From contig NZ_CABVPP010000004.1 in NCBI RefSeq assembly GCF_902499075.1, positions 1 through 64,000 of the forward strand: 64,000 nucleotides of DNA. Reading direction: 5' to 3'. The stretch's first letter is position 1, and every line of letters starts with the position of its first letter. The DNA comes from Burkholderia pseudomultivorans (GTDB lineage: Bacteria; Pseudomonadota; Gammaproteobacteria; Burkholderiales; Burkholderiaceae). Both the position numbers and the translations under genes were made by a program. The notes under the pieces were generated by a model. That model saw only the letters and a list, made by a program, of their open reading frames with translations. It made no database searches and was not told the origin of the DNA. Positions 1 to 8,660 of the stretch are shown here, in pieces.

Positions 1-417
1 CGCGGGCTGCGGCCGGGCGTCGATGCCGGTCGACGCCGCGCGATCGCGCGTGCGTGGAGCGCGTACGAAGACGCACTGCTCGCCGGCGCGCCCGTGCGTC
101 GCATGCGCACGACGCCGCGCGCGCTCGACCGCCTCGCCGACAAGTACCGGATCCAGGCGCACTACCTGCAGCGTCGCTGCTGGCTCGGCGAGCGCCGGCT
201 GCTGTCGCTCGCGCGTCGCGCCGCGCACGCCGGCGTGCCGCTGCATGCGGTACACGGCACGCGCGACGCGGTCTGCCCTGTCGATAACGTCGCGCGCCTC
301 GCGCGCGCGGTACCCGCGGCGATCGTCGAACGCGTGCCGGCCGGTCATCTCGCGAGCGATGCCGCACTCGCGCGCCGTCTCGCGCGCGCGATCCGCACGC
401 TGTTCGGCGATGCGTGA
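1..417 (+). CDS. Proline iminopeptidase, C-terminal part (alpha/beta hydrolase)
   Basis: This is the last 138 residues of an alpha/beta hydrolase; the start lies before the window. The open frame runs from base 1 and ends at TGA 415-417. The fragment has the ARAWSAYE segment and the HGTRDAVCP segment (catalytic Asp region), followed by the AGH segment near the end that supplies the catalytic His. These are in the order seen in S33 proline iminopeptidases, which remove N-terminal proline from peptides in the cytoplasm. The gene converges on the TonB receptor gene with only 18 bases between them. The family call is good; the exact peptide specificity cannot be read from the fragment. Confidence 0.72.
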   Translation, partial: RGLRPGVDAGRRRAIARAWSAYEDALLAGAPVRRMRTTPRALDRLADKYRIQAHYLQRRCWLGERRLLSLARRAAHAGVPLHAVHGTRDAVCPVDNVARLARAVPAAIVERVPAGHLASDAALARRLARAIRTLFGDA

Positions 418-435
418 CGGCCGCGCGGCGCGCGA

Positions 436-2736
436 TCAGTCCCACGCATAGCGCATGCCGATCCACGCGCCGCGCGGCGCGCCCGGCCCGACGAACGTCT
501 CGTCGACCGCAGCGGCACCGTCGAACATATGGTTCGGGCCGTTGAAGAAATTCCGGCCGAGCATTCCGAAGCTCGCATAGCGCTTGTCGAGCAGGTTCGT
601 GATCGACGCGAACAGCTGCAGATGTTTCGTCGCCTGCCATGTCGTGTCGACGTCGATCAGCAGGTAGCCCGGCAGCTTGCCGCCCGCGTCGCGGTTGTTT
701 TCGTCGCCGCGCGCGAACACGCCGCTGCGGTACGTGAGGTTCGTGCCGAGGCTCCACGTCGGCGTCGCGGCATAGTCGAGCCGCAGCTTCGCGGTGCTGG
801 CCGGAATGCCCGGGATGCGGTCGCCCGATCGCACGACGATGTTGCCGCGTGCATCGGCGCTCGAGTTGCTCGCGCTGTGCTCGGTCCACGTCGAGCGGTA
901 CGACGCGTCGACATAGCTGTAGCTGACGCCGATCCCGACCGGCCCGACGCGCGTATGCGCGGCGAGCTCGATCCCCTGCCGGCGCGTCTTGCCGACGTTC
1001 TGGAAATAGCCGAGCGTGCCCGCGCCGCCGTTGCTGCTGACGAACTGGATGTCGTCGTCGAGCGTCGTGCGGTAGAGCGCCGCGCTCCACGTCGTCGCCG
1101 CGCCGACGCGCCCGCGCGCGCCGAATTCGACCGTCTTCGCGATCACGGGCTTCAGCGGCGGATCGGCGAGAAAGTCGTTCGGCAGCGAGCACGGCGCCGC
1201 TGGGTCCGCGCACGCGAGTTCGATCGCGGTCGGCGAGCGCATGCCTTCGTTGTAGGTCGCATACGCGGTCAGGCCGGGCGCCGGATTCCAGGTGACGCCG
1301 ATCGCCGGATTGAAGCGCGAGAACGTGTGGCGGGCAGTGAGCAGCGGCTGCAGCCCGCTGACGTCCTCGATCGCCGCGCGCGCCCAGTCGTAGCGGCCGG
1401 CCAGCGTCAGCGACCATTGCGGCGCGAGCTGCAGCGTATCGTCGAAATAGAACCCGTAGTTTGCGTTGCGCGTCTTCGCGCGCGTCGTCTGCTGAAACTC
1501 GCCGATACCGATCGTCGCGCGCGAATCGGTAAACGCCGCCGGCTGCGACGCTTGTTCGAAGCGCGCGTTCGCCAGATCGGCGGATGCGCCGAGCACTAAC
1601 TGATTGTCGAAGCCGGCCGGCTTGCCGAGCAGCGTGAGCTGCAGGCTCGCGCCATAGCGCTCGGTCGCGATCGTCGAGCGGTCGTTGGTCGCCTGCGCGC
1701 CGTCGGCGGCGTCATCGTCGTCCGCGCGGCCGACGTCTTCGTTCACGTTGCTGCTGACGTTCGTGTTCCGATACCGGCGGTAATACACGTTGCCGCTCAG
1801 TTGCACGCGATCGCCGAACGCATGATCGCCGGACAGCGTCAGATAGCCGGCGCGATTGCGGTTCAGGTCCGGATAGGTATAGGCCTGCCGCGGATTGTCG
1901 AGGAACGAGCGCGGAATCGTCTGCGTGCCCTGCAGCGTATTGTCCGCGCCGCCGGCGGACAGCGACAGCGTCGTATCGGCATCCGTATAGCGCAGCTTGC
2001 CGAAGATTTGCCGCACGCGGCTCGCATTGTGGTCGGCCCAGCCGTTGTCGTTCGCCACATTCGCGTTCAGGTAGTAGTCGACACGATCGCCGACACGGCC
2101 GCCCTGCTCGAACTGCACCGTCTTGCGTCCCCACGAACCCGCGCCGACCTCCACTGCGCCGCCCGGACTCGTGCTGCCGTTCTTCGTCGTGATCGCGAGC
2201 GCGCCGCCGAGCGTGTTGAGCCCGTAGGTCGGGTTCGAGCCGGGAATCAGCTGCAGCGTGTCGATCGCGGACGGCGGCAGGATGTCCCAGTTCACGACGT
2301 CGCCGAACGATTCGTTGATGCGCACGCCGTCGACGAACACCGACAGGCCTTGCGGCGTGCCGACGACCGGCGACGCGGTAAAGCCGCGGTAGTTGACGTC
2401 CGGCTGGTAAGGGTTGCCCTGTGCCTCGGCGATGTCGACGCTCGTCGCGTTCTTGTCGAGATAGTCGGTCAGCGTGCTGCGATGCTGGCGTTCTTGCTCC
2501 GCGCTCCGCACGGTCTGCACGTTCGACGGCACGCGCGACAGCGGCGTGCCGAGCCCGAGCAACGGTGTCGTGCCGACGACGACGATCGGCGCGAGCGTCG
2601 TCGCGTCGCGGCTGTCGTCCGGTGCGGCATGTGCGGGCCATGCGATCAGCAGCCCGCCGAACGCGCCGCCGCAGCACAGCGCGATGCGCGCGCGGCAGGC
2701 CGCGACGCGCCGCTTCGACGGTGCGGTCTCTTTCAT
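436..2736 (-). CDS. TonB-dependent outer-membrane receptor beside the PQQ dehydrogenase
   Basis: A 766-residue TonB-dependent receptor. The start is ATG 2736 because GGAGGAG sits just upstream and an N-terminal signal peptide ending near AHA follows; an ATG at 2841 would add 35 non-secretory residues. A TonB-box-like PIVVVGT stretch precedes a plug domain (YRGF, FVDGVRINESFGD, TLGGALAI segments), and the rest is a beta-barrel with aromatic-rich strands. It would move a scarce ligand across the outer membrane using TonB energy. It is divergent from the lanthanide-type PQQ dehydrogenase gene and has its own sigma-54-like promoter with the same core. By inference the ligand could be a lanthanide chelate or PQQ, but no sequence feature proves the substrate; a siderophore receptor is the alternative. 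Confidence 0.85.
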   Translation of the reverse strand: MKETAPSKRRVAACRARIALCCGGAFGGLLIAWPAHAAPDDSRDATTLAPIVVVGTTPLLGLGTPLSRVPSNVQTVRSAEQERQHRSTLTDYLDKNATSVDIAEAQGNPYQPDVNYRGFTASPVVGTPQGLSVFVDGVRINESFGDVVNWDILPPSAIDTLQLIPGSNPTYGLNTLGGALAITTKNGSTSPGGAVEVGAGSWGRKTVQFEQGGRVGDRVDYYLNANVANDNGWADHNASRVRQIFGKLRYTDADTTLSLSAGGADNTLQGTQTIPRSFLDNPRQAYTYPDLNRNRAGYLTLSGDHAFGDRVQLSGNVYYRRYRNTNVSSNVNEDVGRADDDDAADGAQATNDRSTIATERYGASLQLTLLGKPAGFDNQLVLGASADLANARFEQASQPAAFTDSRATIGIGEFQQTTRAKTRNANYGFYFDDTLQLAPQWSLTLAGRYDWARAAIEDVSGLQPLLTARHTFSRFNPAIGVTWNPAPGLTAYATYNEGMRSPTAIELACADPAAPCSLPNDFLADPPLKPVIAKTVEFGARGRVGAATTWSAALYRTTLDDDIQFVSSNGGAGTLGYFQNVGKTRRQGIELAAHTRVGPVGIGVSYSYVDASYRSTWTEHSASNSSADARGNIVVRSGDRIPGIPASTAKLRLDYAATPTWSLGTNLTYRSGVFARGDENNRDAGGKLPGYLLIDVDTTWQATKHLQLFASITNLLDKRYASFGMLGRNFFNGPNHMFDGAAAVDETFVGPGAPRGAWIGMRYAWD

Positions 2737-2830
2737 CGTGTCTCCTCCGGTGTCCTTGTCGCTTTCGCGATCCCGTCGCGCGTGCATGTCACGACGTGGG
2801 CCGCGCAACGAGTCGTCTGTAAACCGAACG

Positions 2831-2846
2831 GCAAGAAGCATGCCGA
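2831..2846 (-). promoter_or_regulatory. Sigma-54-type promoter for the TonB receptor
   Basis: On the minus strand the sequence CGGCATGCTTCTTGC has GG and GC exactly ten bases apart, the -24/-12 geometry of RpoN promoters. Only the first T of TGGC is replaced. The expected start of transcription is about 80 bases before ATG 2736. The GGCATGC core is the same as in the promoters of the divergent dehydrogenase and of acetyl-CoA synthetase. Confidence 0.55.
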
Positions 2847-3085
2847 TGCGTGCAAATCGCGGTGCACGCGTAGTGCGCCGACGCGACGACGTGCGGCGTA
2901 CACCGCGTTGTCGGATCGGCAGGTGTTGCGCTTCGGGTCGGCGCGCTGCGCCTGCGCCAATGCGGATCGACGACGCGCGGTGCGCGGGCGATGCGCGCCG
3001 TTACGCGATGTCGATTGGTCGTCGCATGCCACGCGCATCGCCGCATCGCCTCATCGCCACGCCGACCGGCACCGTGCGCACCACC

Positions 3086-3112
3086 CGCACTGTCATGTTT
3101 CGCAACAGTGCG
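3086..3112. promoter_or_regulatory. Upstream activator-type inverted repeat (distal)
   Basis: CGCACTGT (3086-3093) and ACAGTGCG (3105-3112) form a perfect 8-base inverted repeat with an 11-base spacer. It lies about 120 bases upstream of the dehydrogenase -24/-12 element, the usual distance for an NtrC-family activator site, and it shares the TGT-N11-ACA geometry with the two other sites listed here. Confidence 0.5.
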
Positions 3113-3121
3113 CACAGCACG

Positions 3122-3140
3122 CTGTTCCCGAACGCAACAG
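3122..3140. promoter_or_regulatory. Upstream activator-type inverted repeat (proximal)
   Basis: CTGT and ACAG flank 11 bases, giving TGT-N11-ACA about 90 bases upstream of the dehydrogenase sigma-54 element. Its centre is 32 bases (three helical turns) from the distal repeat, so an oligomeric activator could bind both on one DNA face. It may also serve the divergent receptor promoter. Confidence 0.45.
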
Positions 3141-3228
3141 ATGCGCGCCGCGGCCGACCATGCCGCGCATTGCCAGCGCCGCCTTCGAATCGCGCGCTGA
3201 CCCTCGCCGCACAAGGCCGCCGGCGTAA

Positions 3229-3244
3229 TGGCATGCGATTTGCG
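3229..3244 (+). promoter_or_regulatory. Sigma-54-type promoter for the PQQ dehydrogenase operon
   Basis: TGGCATGCGATTTGC matches the RpoN consensus (TGGC, then TTGC, with GG and GC ten bases apart). Transcription would start near 3255, about 80 bases before ATG 3335. Expression would then depend on an enhancer-binding activator, which is not encoded in this window. Confidence 0.6.
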
Positions 3245-3334
3245 TGACCGAGGTCGCACTGGATCCGGAACCCGTCCATGCCGGCCCGGCGATCTGTTTG
3301 CCGCGGTGCGACCACAATGACTCAGGAGACAACC

Positions 3335-5062
3335 ATGAAGAAACTCTCGGCTTCGACGAGCCGACTGGCAACGATCGGCATCGCGGCGGCAGCCGCCATC
3401 GCCTTGAATCCCGGCCTCGTGGACGCCGCGGCCGACTATCCGGCCGTCACCTATCAGCGCCTGACGAATGCGCAGCACGATCCGGGCTGGCTGACCTACT
3501 ACCGCACGTACAACGGCCAGGCGCACTCGCCGCTCAAGCAGATCGATGCGTCGAACGTCGGCCGGCTCACGCAGGCCTGGAGCTACAAGTTTCCGGCCGA
3601 ACTGAAGCAGGGTTTCGAAGCGACGCCGATCGTCAACGGCCGCTATCTGTTCGTGACGACGCCGAAGGACAACGTCTACGCGTTCGACGCGGCGACCGGC
3701 GCGCAGCTCTGGAAATACGAGCCCAAGCTCGGCGCGGAATCGTTCAAGACCGCGTGCTGCGACGTCGTGAACCGCGGCGTCGCGCTCTACGGCAAGAACG
3801 TGTACGTCGCGATGCTCAGCGGCGAAGTGGCCGCGCTCGACGCGCAGACGGGCACGCTCGTGTGGAAGAAGCAGATGTTCGAGCCGGGGCTCGGCTACGC
3901 GTTCTCGCTCGCGCCGCTCGCGCTCGACGGTGCGATCGTCGTCGGCAGCTCGGGCGGCGAATACGGCGCGCGCGGCTTCATCGCCGCGCTGAACGCCAAC
4001 GACGGCTCGCTGCTCTGGAAGCGCTTCACGATTCCGGGCCAGGGAGAAAAACACGGCGACACCTGGCCAGACGGGATGCAGACGCACGGCGGCGCACCCG
4101 CGTGGCTGACCGGCACCTACGATGCGGCGACGCGCACGCTGTACTGGGGCGTCGGCAATCCGGGGCCGTGGCTCGCCGATCTGCGTCCCGGCGACAACCT
4201 CTATTCGGATTCGCTGCTCGCGCTGGACCCGAAGAACGGCGACCTGAAGTGGCACTACCAGTACACGAAGCACGACACATGGGACTACGACGGCGTGAAC
4301 ACGCCGATCCTCGCGACGATCCGCTACAAGGGCCAGGCGCGCGACGCGATCATCCATGCGGACCGCAACGGCTTCTTCCACGCGATCGACCGCGACACCG
4401 GCAAGCTGATCTACGCGGAGCCGTTCGTGAAGGCGACGTCGGTCACCGGCTACACCGAGGACGGCACGCCGATCCAGGATCCGGCGAAGTATCCGAAGGT
4501 CGGCACGACGATCGATACCTGCCCGAGCTTCCTCGGCGGCAAGAACTGGTGGTCGGTGTCGTACGACCCCGAGCGCCACCTCGCGATCGTGCCGTCGCTG
4601 CACGCGTGCATGAGCCTGTCGGGCAAATCGGTGAACTACATGGAAGGGCTGCCGTATCTCGGCGAAGGCTTCGAGATCAAGCCCGAGCCCGGCAGCGAAG
4701 GATACGGCGAACTGCAGGCGATCGACGTGAACACCGGCAAGAAGGTGTGGAGCCACTGGAGCAAGCTGCCGTGGAACGGCGGCGTCGCGACGACTGCGAG
4801 CGGCCTCGCGTTCAGCGGCTCGCTCGACGGACACCTGTACGCGTTCGACGTATCGACCGGCAAGGTGCTCTGGGAAAGCCCGAAGCTCGCGAGCGGCATC
4901 ATCGCGCAGCCCTCGGTGTTCGAGGTCGACGGCAAGGAATACGTCGCCGTGCTCGCCGGCTACGGTGGCGCGAACCCGATCTGGGGCGGCCCGATGGCGA
5001 AGGCGGCGGACGACGTGCCGCGCGGCGGCACGCTCTACGTGTTCGCCCTCGATCGCACCTGA
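3335..5062 (+). CDS. Lanthanide-type PQQ-dependent alcohol dehydrogenase (XoxF/PedH/ExaF type)
   Basis: A 575-residue periplasmic quinoprotein that oxidises alcohols and passes electrons to a cytochrome c. The start is ATG 3335 with CAGGAGA upstream and a signal peptide ending near residue 32. It is an eight-bladed PQQ propeller with repeated A-x-D-x-x-T-G-x-x-x-W motifs. The vicinal disulfide pair is C141-C142. Metal and PQQ ligands are E209 (GGEYGARG), N275 (GVGNPGPW) and catalytic D317 in WDYDGVN. D319, two residues after the catalytic Asp, is the extra acid that marks lanthanide-using enzymes; calcium-type MxaF has Ala there and ExaA/PedE-type enzymes Ser. It heads an operon with the binding protein-cytochrome fusion and HiPIP. 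Whether the substrate is methanol or a longer alcohol cannot be told. Confidence 0.9.
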   Translation: MKKLSASTSRLATIGIAAAAAIALNPGLVDAAADYPAVTYQRLTNAQHDPGWLTYYRTYNGQAHSPLKQIDASNVGRLTQAWSYKFPAELKQGFEATPIVNGRYLFVTTPKDNVYAFDAATGAQLWKYEPKLGAESFKTACCDVVNRGVALYGKNVYVAMLSGEVAALDAQTGTLVWKKQMFEPGLGYAFSLAPLALDGAIVVGSSGGEYGARGFIAALNANDGSLLWKRFTIPGQGEKHGDTWPDGMQTHGGAPAWLTGTYDAATRTLYWGVGNPGPWLADLRPGDNLYSDSLLALDPKNGDLKWHYQYTKHDTWDYDGVNTPILATIRYKGQARDAIIHADRNGFFHAIDRDTGKLIYAEPFVKATSVTGYTEDGTPIQDPAKYPKVGTTIDTCPSFLGGKNWWSVSYDPERHLAIVPSLHACMSLSGKSVNYMEGLPYLGEGFEIKPEPGSEGYGELQAIDVNTGKKVWSHWSKLPWNGGVATTASGLAFSGSLDGHLYAFDVSTGKVLWESPKLASGIIAQPSVFEVDGKEYVAVLAGYGGANPIWGGPMAKAADDVPRGGTLYVFALDRT

Positions 5063-5075
5063 GCCGCTGCTACGT

Positions 5076-5103
5076 CGCGCCCGCGCCGCCGCGCGCGGGC
5101 GCG
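5076..5103 (+). promoter_or_regulatory. Stable hairpin between dehydrogenase and downstream genes
   Basis: A perfect 10-base inverted repeat (5076-5085 and 5094-5103) with an 8-base loop lies 14 bases after the dehydrogenase stop codon. No T-run follows, so it is more likely a 3-prime stabiliser or a partial attenuator than a full terminator. It could keep the dehydrogenase more abundant than its electron carriers. Confidence 0.4.
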
Positions 5104-5132
5104 CTTCCCGACTTTCATCCGAGCGTACGAAC

Positions 5133-6371
5133 ATGAACCTCCGACTTCCCCACCTCGCCGCGGCCTGCGCGCTCGCATCCGGCGCCGCGCTGACGGCACT
5201 GCCCGCCGCGGCCGCGCCGGTGCGCGTGTGCTCGCTTCCCGGCACGCCGACCGCTGCGCTCGACAAGGCCGTCGCGCGCGAAGCGTTCCGCACGGCCGGC
5301 GTCGTCGCGACGTTCGCCGCCCCCGGCGTCGACGGCAGCGACGACGACGGCGTCTCCGCCCACGAGCTCGTGCGGCTGCTCGAACGCGATTGCGACGTGC
5401 TTGCGGGCTTCCCGCGCTCGGCGATCGCCGATGCGTCCGACACGACACTGCTGTTCTCGCAGGGCTATCTGCGTTCCGGCTACGTGAGCGTCACGCGCCG
5501 CGACGCGGCTGCGTCGACGAGCGGTCGCGAGATCGTCGCCGCGACGTACGCGAGCCCCGCGCAACTGATCGCGGTCCAGCAGCAGAACGCGCACTTCGAT
5601 CTCGAGAACACGTCCGAGCAGACCGTCGCGGCAGTCGCCAGCGGCCGCGCGCATCGCGCGATCGTCTGGTATCCGGCCGTCGTCGCGTATCAGGCCGCGC
5701 ATCCGAAGCAGACGTTTCGCATCGCGCCGACGTCGTCGCCGTACACCGCGTGGCAGCTGGCATTTGCGTTCGCGCCGCGCTCGGCCTCGCTGCAGCAGCG
5801 GATCGACACCGCGCTCACGCAGATGAAGCGTGACGGCCGGCTCGCCGCACTCACGCGCAAATGGACGCTGCCGGCCAACGCACTCGAAGCGCGCAACGCA
5901 GATGCGATGCCGCCCGTCGCCGGCAGCATCATGCGCGCAGGCTTCGTGCGCGCGCGCGGCTTGCCGGCCGGCGGCGGCTTCATCCGGATCGCCGCGAGCA
6001 CCGCCGAGCACGCGCCGACGTTCGACGCCGCGCAGGTCGAGCATGGCCGCACGCTGTACGGCAACGCCTGCGCGAAATGCCACGGCGCCGATCTCGAAGG
6101 CAACACCGCGCCTGCGCTGAGCGGCCCGTCGTTCGCGCCGCTATCGCATTCGCATCTGACGATCGGCGGCGTGTTCGGCTACATGGCGACCAACATGCCG
6201 GCCGACCAGCCCGGCAAGCTGAAGGACGAGGAATACGCGGACCTGATGGCCTTCCTGCTCGCGTCGAACGGCTATGTCGCGGGCAAGAGCAAGCTGACGG
6301 CCGATACCGCGCGCGCGTCGACCGCGCCGCTCGTCGTCGGGCCCGCAGGTCATCAGGCCGCCGGACAGTGA
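5133..6371 (+). CDS. Periplasmic binding protein fused to cytochrome c (XoxJ-XoxG-like fusion)
   Basis: A 412-residue exported protein. ATG 5133 gives a signal peptide ending at the AAA-AP junction near residue 28. Residues 29-250 look like a family-3 solute-binding domain of the type that accompanies PQQ dehydrogenases (MxaJ/XoxJ). Residues 298-380 are a single-haem class I cytochrome c with C313-A-K-C316-H317 and a likely distal ligand M355 in a NMP segment. In methylotrophs these two partners (J and G) are separate genes, so the fusion would tie the maturation or docking factor to the electron acceptor of the dehydrogenase. It starts 70 bases after the dehydrogenase gene. The ribosome-binding site is poor. 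The role of the J-type domain is not settled in any system I can name with certainty. Confidence 0.8.
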   Translation: MNLRLPHLAAACALASGAALTALPAAAAPVRVCSLPGTPTAALDKAVAREAFRTAGVVATFAAPGVDGSDDDGVSAHELVRLLERDCDVLAGFPRSAIADASDTTLLFSQGYLRSGYVSVTRRDAAASTSGREIVAATYASPAQLIAVQQQNAHFDLENTSEQTVAAVASGRAHRAIVWYPAVVAYQAAHPKQTFRIAPTSSPYTAWQLAFAFAPRSASLQQRIDTALTQMKRDGRLAALTRKWTLPANALEARNADAMPPVAGSIMRAGFVRARGLPAGGGFIRIAASTAEHAPTFDAAQVEHGRTLYGNACAKCHGADLEGNTAPALSGPSFAPLSHSHLTIGGVFGYMATNMPADQPGKLKDEEYADLMAFLLASNGYVAGKSKLTADTARASTAPLVVGPAGHQAAGQ

Positions 6372-6445
6372 CGACCGCACGCGGCACGCCGATGCGAACG
6401 GCGCCGCATGCATCTGTTTTTTTCTCTTCATCAGGACATACGACA

Positions 6446-6763
6446 GTGACTTACTCGACGACTCGCAGAACCTTCATCGTCCAGACGCTCGGCCTGTGCG
6501 CGGCGCTCGCGGCGGCGCGCACCGCGACCGCGGCGCCGCCGCTCGTCGACGAAAACGACGCCACGGCGAAATCGCTCGGCTATCGTGCGCACGCCGCGGC
6601 CGTCGATGCGGCGCAGTTCCCGAAATACCAGCCCGGCCAGCGCTGCGCGAACTGCCGGTTCTACAAGGGCGAGGCCGCGGACGCAGCCGGCACGTGTCCG
6701 ATGTTCGGCGGCAAGGCGGTCGCGGCGGACGGCTGGTGCAACGTGTATGCGAAGCGCGCGTGA
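6446..6763 (+). CDS. High-potential iron-sulfur protein (HiPIP), Tat-exported
   Basis: A 105-residue precursor starting at GTG 6446, placed 9 bases after a TCAGGA ribosome-binding site; no ATG fits. The N-terminus has a twin-arginine motif (RRTFI) followed by a hydrophobic stretch, as expected for a Tat substrate whose cluster is inserted before export. The mature part has the HiPIP pattern C67-x2-C70, C84 and C98 with the FYKG and GWC surroundings, holding a 4Fe-4S cubane at high potential. HiPIPs are soluble periplasmic electron carriers. Here it follows the PQQ dehydrogenase and its fused cytochrome, so it may carry electrons from that cytochrome to a terminal oxidase. The family call is secure; the partner is inferred. 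Confidence 0.9.
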   Translation: MTYSTTRRTFIVQTLGLCAALAAARTATAAPPLVDENDATAKSLGYRAHAAAVDAAQFPKYQPGQRCANCRFYKGEAADAAGTCPMFGGKAVAADGWCNVYAKRA

Positions 6764-6785
6764 TGCCGCGCGCGACGCATCGGCG

Positions 6786-8624
6786 ATGCCCGATGCACGG
6801 CAGCCGGCGCCCGCGGGCGGCCACGACGACACGCTCGCATCGGCGAGCACGCGTTTCGCCGGACTGATCGCACTCGGCCTGTCGCGCGGCTTCGTGACGC
6901 GCGGCGACCTGATCGACGCACTGCCCGACGACGACGCGCACGATGCCGGCATCGACGCCGCGACAGCCGTCCTTGCGGAACTCGGCATCGCGGTATCGGA
7001 CGATGCCCATGCGGAAACGGGCTGGTCGCTCGACCGGTACTTCCGGCCCGCACCGCTCTCCCGCGCGGCGGCCGAGCGCAACGGTGCGTTCGCGGCCTTC
7101 GATCTGCTCGTGCCGCGCACGACCGATCCGGTGCGGCTCTATCTGCGCGAGATGGGCACGGTGCCGCTCCTCACGCACGACGAGGAGATCGCCTACGCGC
7201 AGCGCATCGAGCGCGGCCGCGCGGCGTCGGTGGCGGTGCTGTGCGGCGATCCCGATGCGCTCGATGCGCTGGCGTCGATCCGTCGCGAGATCGCGGAAGG
7301 CCGGGCCGCTGCATCGGCCTATTTGATGTTCGTCGATGCGGGCGGGCATGCCGATGCAGCGGCCGCACTGGACCTGCATGGCGACGCGCAACACGACGAC
7401 ATGCGGCCGGGCGAGCCACACGTGTGCGACGCGGCCCTCGCCCGTCTGTCGTCGCTCGATGTGCTCGCGCGCGACATGCGCGCCGCGCTGACGTCGGGCG
7501 GCACGGCGTCGCGCGCGTACCGCGCCGCCGCGCGCGATGCCGCGGCGCTACTGCGCCCGCTGCGACTGTCCGCACGTGCAGTCGAGCGCATCGGCGCGCC
7601 GCTGCGCGGGCGCGCACGACGTCATCGCGAACAGCTCGCGCGTATGACGCGCGTGCTCCGCCATGCGGGCATCCCGTCGCAGACGACCTGGCGATACCAC
7701 GACGCGCACGACGACGATCACGCGCGCTGGCTCGCGGCCGGCATCGCCGCGCATCCCGAATGCGAGCCGGCGCTCAAGCGCAGCGCGCCGGCGCTGTTCG
7801 AGGCGCGCGACGCGCTCGCCTCGGAGGCACGCGCATCGGTGCTGCCGCCGCGCACGGTCGCGCTGCTCGATGCGCGGCTCGATGCGATCGAACGCGCGAC
7901 GCGCGCGGCGAAGACCGCGTTGTTCGACGCGAACCTGCGGCTCGTCGTGTCGATCGCGAAGCGCTATCCCGATCGCGGGCTGCCGTTCGCCGATCTGATC
8001 CAGGAAGGCAACATCGGGCTGCTGAAAGCGATCGACCGCTACGATCACCGCCGCGGCTTCCGCTTCTCGACCTACGCGACCTGGTGGATCCGGCAGTCGA
8101 TCACGCATGCGCTGGCCGATCTCGGACGCACGATCCGCGTGCCGACGCACACCGTCGACGCGATCAACAAGCTCGCACGGCTTGCGCGCGAACATCGGCA
8201 GCGTGCGGGCGCGACCGCGACGCCAGCCGAGTTGGCCGCGCAGATGGGCGAGCCGGTCGACAAGGTGCGCGACCTGATGGCGATCGTGAAGGAGCCCGTT
8301 TCGGCCGACCTGCCGATCGCGCCGGACGGCGACATGACGTTCGTCGACGTCGTGCCCGATGCGTCGACACCGTCGCCGGAAGACGCGGCCGACGCGGCGC
8401 AACGGCGCGCTGCGATCGCCGCCGCGATCGACCGGCTTCCGCCGCGCGAAGCGCTGATCGTGCGGCTGCGCTACGGGCTGCATGCGGGCGAAGGCTGCTC
8501 GCTGCGCGACATCGGCCGCCGTCTGAATCTGTCCGCCGAGCGCGTGCGGCAGATCGAAGCGTCCGCACTCGCACGCCTGCGCGCCTCGGGCACGCTCGCG
8601 GTGCTGCGCCCGTTCGTCGGATGA
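6786..8624 (+). CDS. RpoD-family sigma factor paralogue
   Basis: A 612-residue sigma-70 family protein. ATG 6786 is 22 bases after the HiPIP stop; an in-frame ATG at 6747 would overlap HiPIP. Residues 22-75 resemble region 1.1, residues 112-145 are region 1.2 ([11 protein letters not shown]), and the last 230 residues contain region 2 ([27 protein letters not shown]), region 3 and region 4 with a helix-turn-helix ([19 protein letters not shown]). It is closer to RpoD than to RpoS or RpoH, but is shorter than a housekeeping RpoD and its central segment is divergent, so it is probably an extra group 1/2 sigma factor. Its place in an alcohol-oxidation operon is unusual. Its target promoters are unknown. 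Confidence 0.85.
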   Translation: MPDARQPAPAGGHDDTLASASTRFAGLIALGLSRGFVTRGDLIDALPDDDAHDAGIDAATAVLAELGIAVSDDAHAETGWSLDRYFRPAPLSRAAAERNGAFAAFDLLVPRTTDPVRLYLREMGTVPLLTHDEEIAYAQRIERGRAASVAVLCGDPDALDALASIRREIAEGRAAASAYLMFVDAGGHADAAAALDLHGDAQHDDMRPGEPHVCDAALARLSSLDVLARDMRAALTSGGTASRAYRAAARDAAALLRPLRLSARAVERIGAPLRGRARRHREQLARMTRVLRHAGIPSQTTWRYHDAHDDDHARWLAAGIAAHPECEPALKRSAPALFEARDALASEARASVLPPRTVALLDARLDAIERATRAAKTALFDANLRLVVSIAKRYPDRGLPFADLIQEGNIGLLKAIDRYDHRRGFRFSTYATWWIRQSITHALADLGRTIRVPTHTVDAINKLARLAREHRQRAGATATPAELAAQMGEPVDKVRDLMAIVKEPVSADLPIAPDGDMTFVDVVPDASTPSPEDAADAAQRRAAIAAAIDRLPPREALIVRLRYGLHAGEGCSLRDIGRRLNLSAERVRQIEASALARLRASGTLAVLRPFVG

Positions 8625-8660
8625 CGCACGCACACGATGCGCCGACTGTGCCGCGCGTCG

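Noticed and set aside
3335-5062. Calcium-type methanol dehydrogenase (MxaF) as the identity of the quinoprotein
   Set aside because: MxaF has Ala two residues after the catalytic Asp; here it is Asp319. No mxaI gene is present either.
2789-5443. Minus-strand frame of about 884 codons across the PQQ dehydrogenase
   Set aside because: Antisense to a gene with every expected active-site residue; low-complexity product.
6786-8624. RpoS or RpoH identity for the sigma factor
   Set aside because: Region 2 reads [14 protein letters not shown] and a region 1.1-like N-terminus is present, as in RpoD; RpoS has DLIEEGNLGL and RpoH lacks region 1.1.
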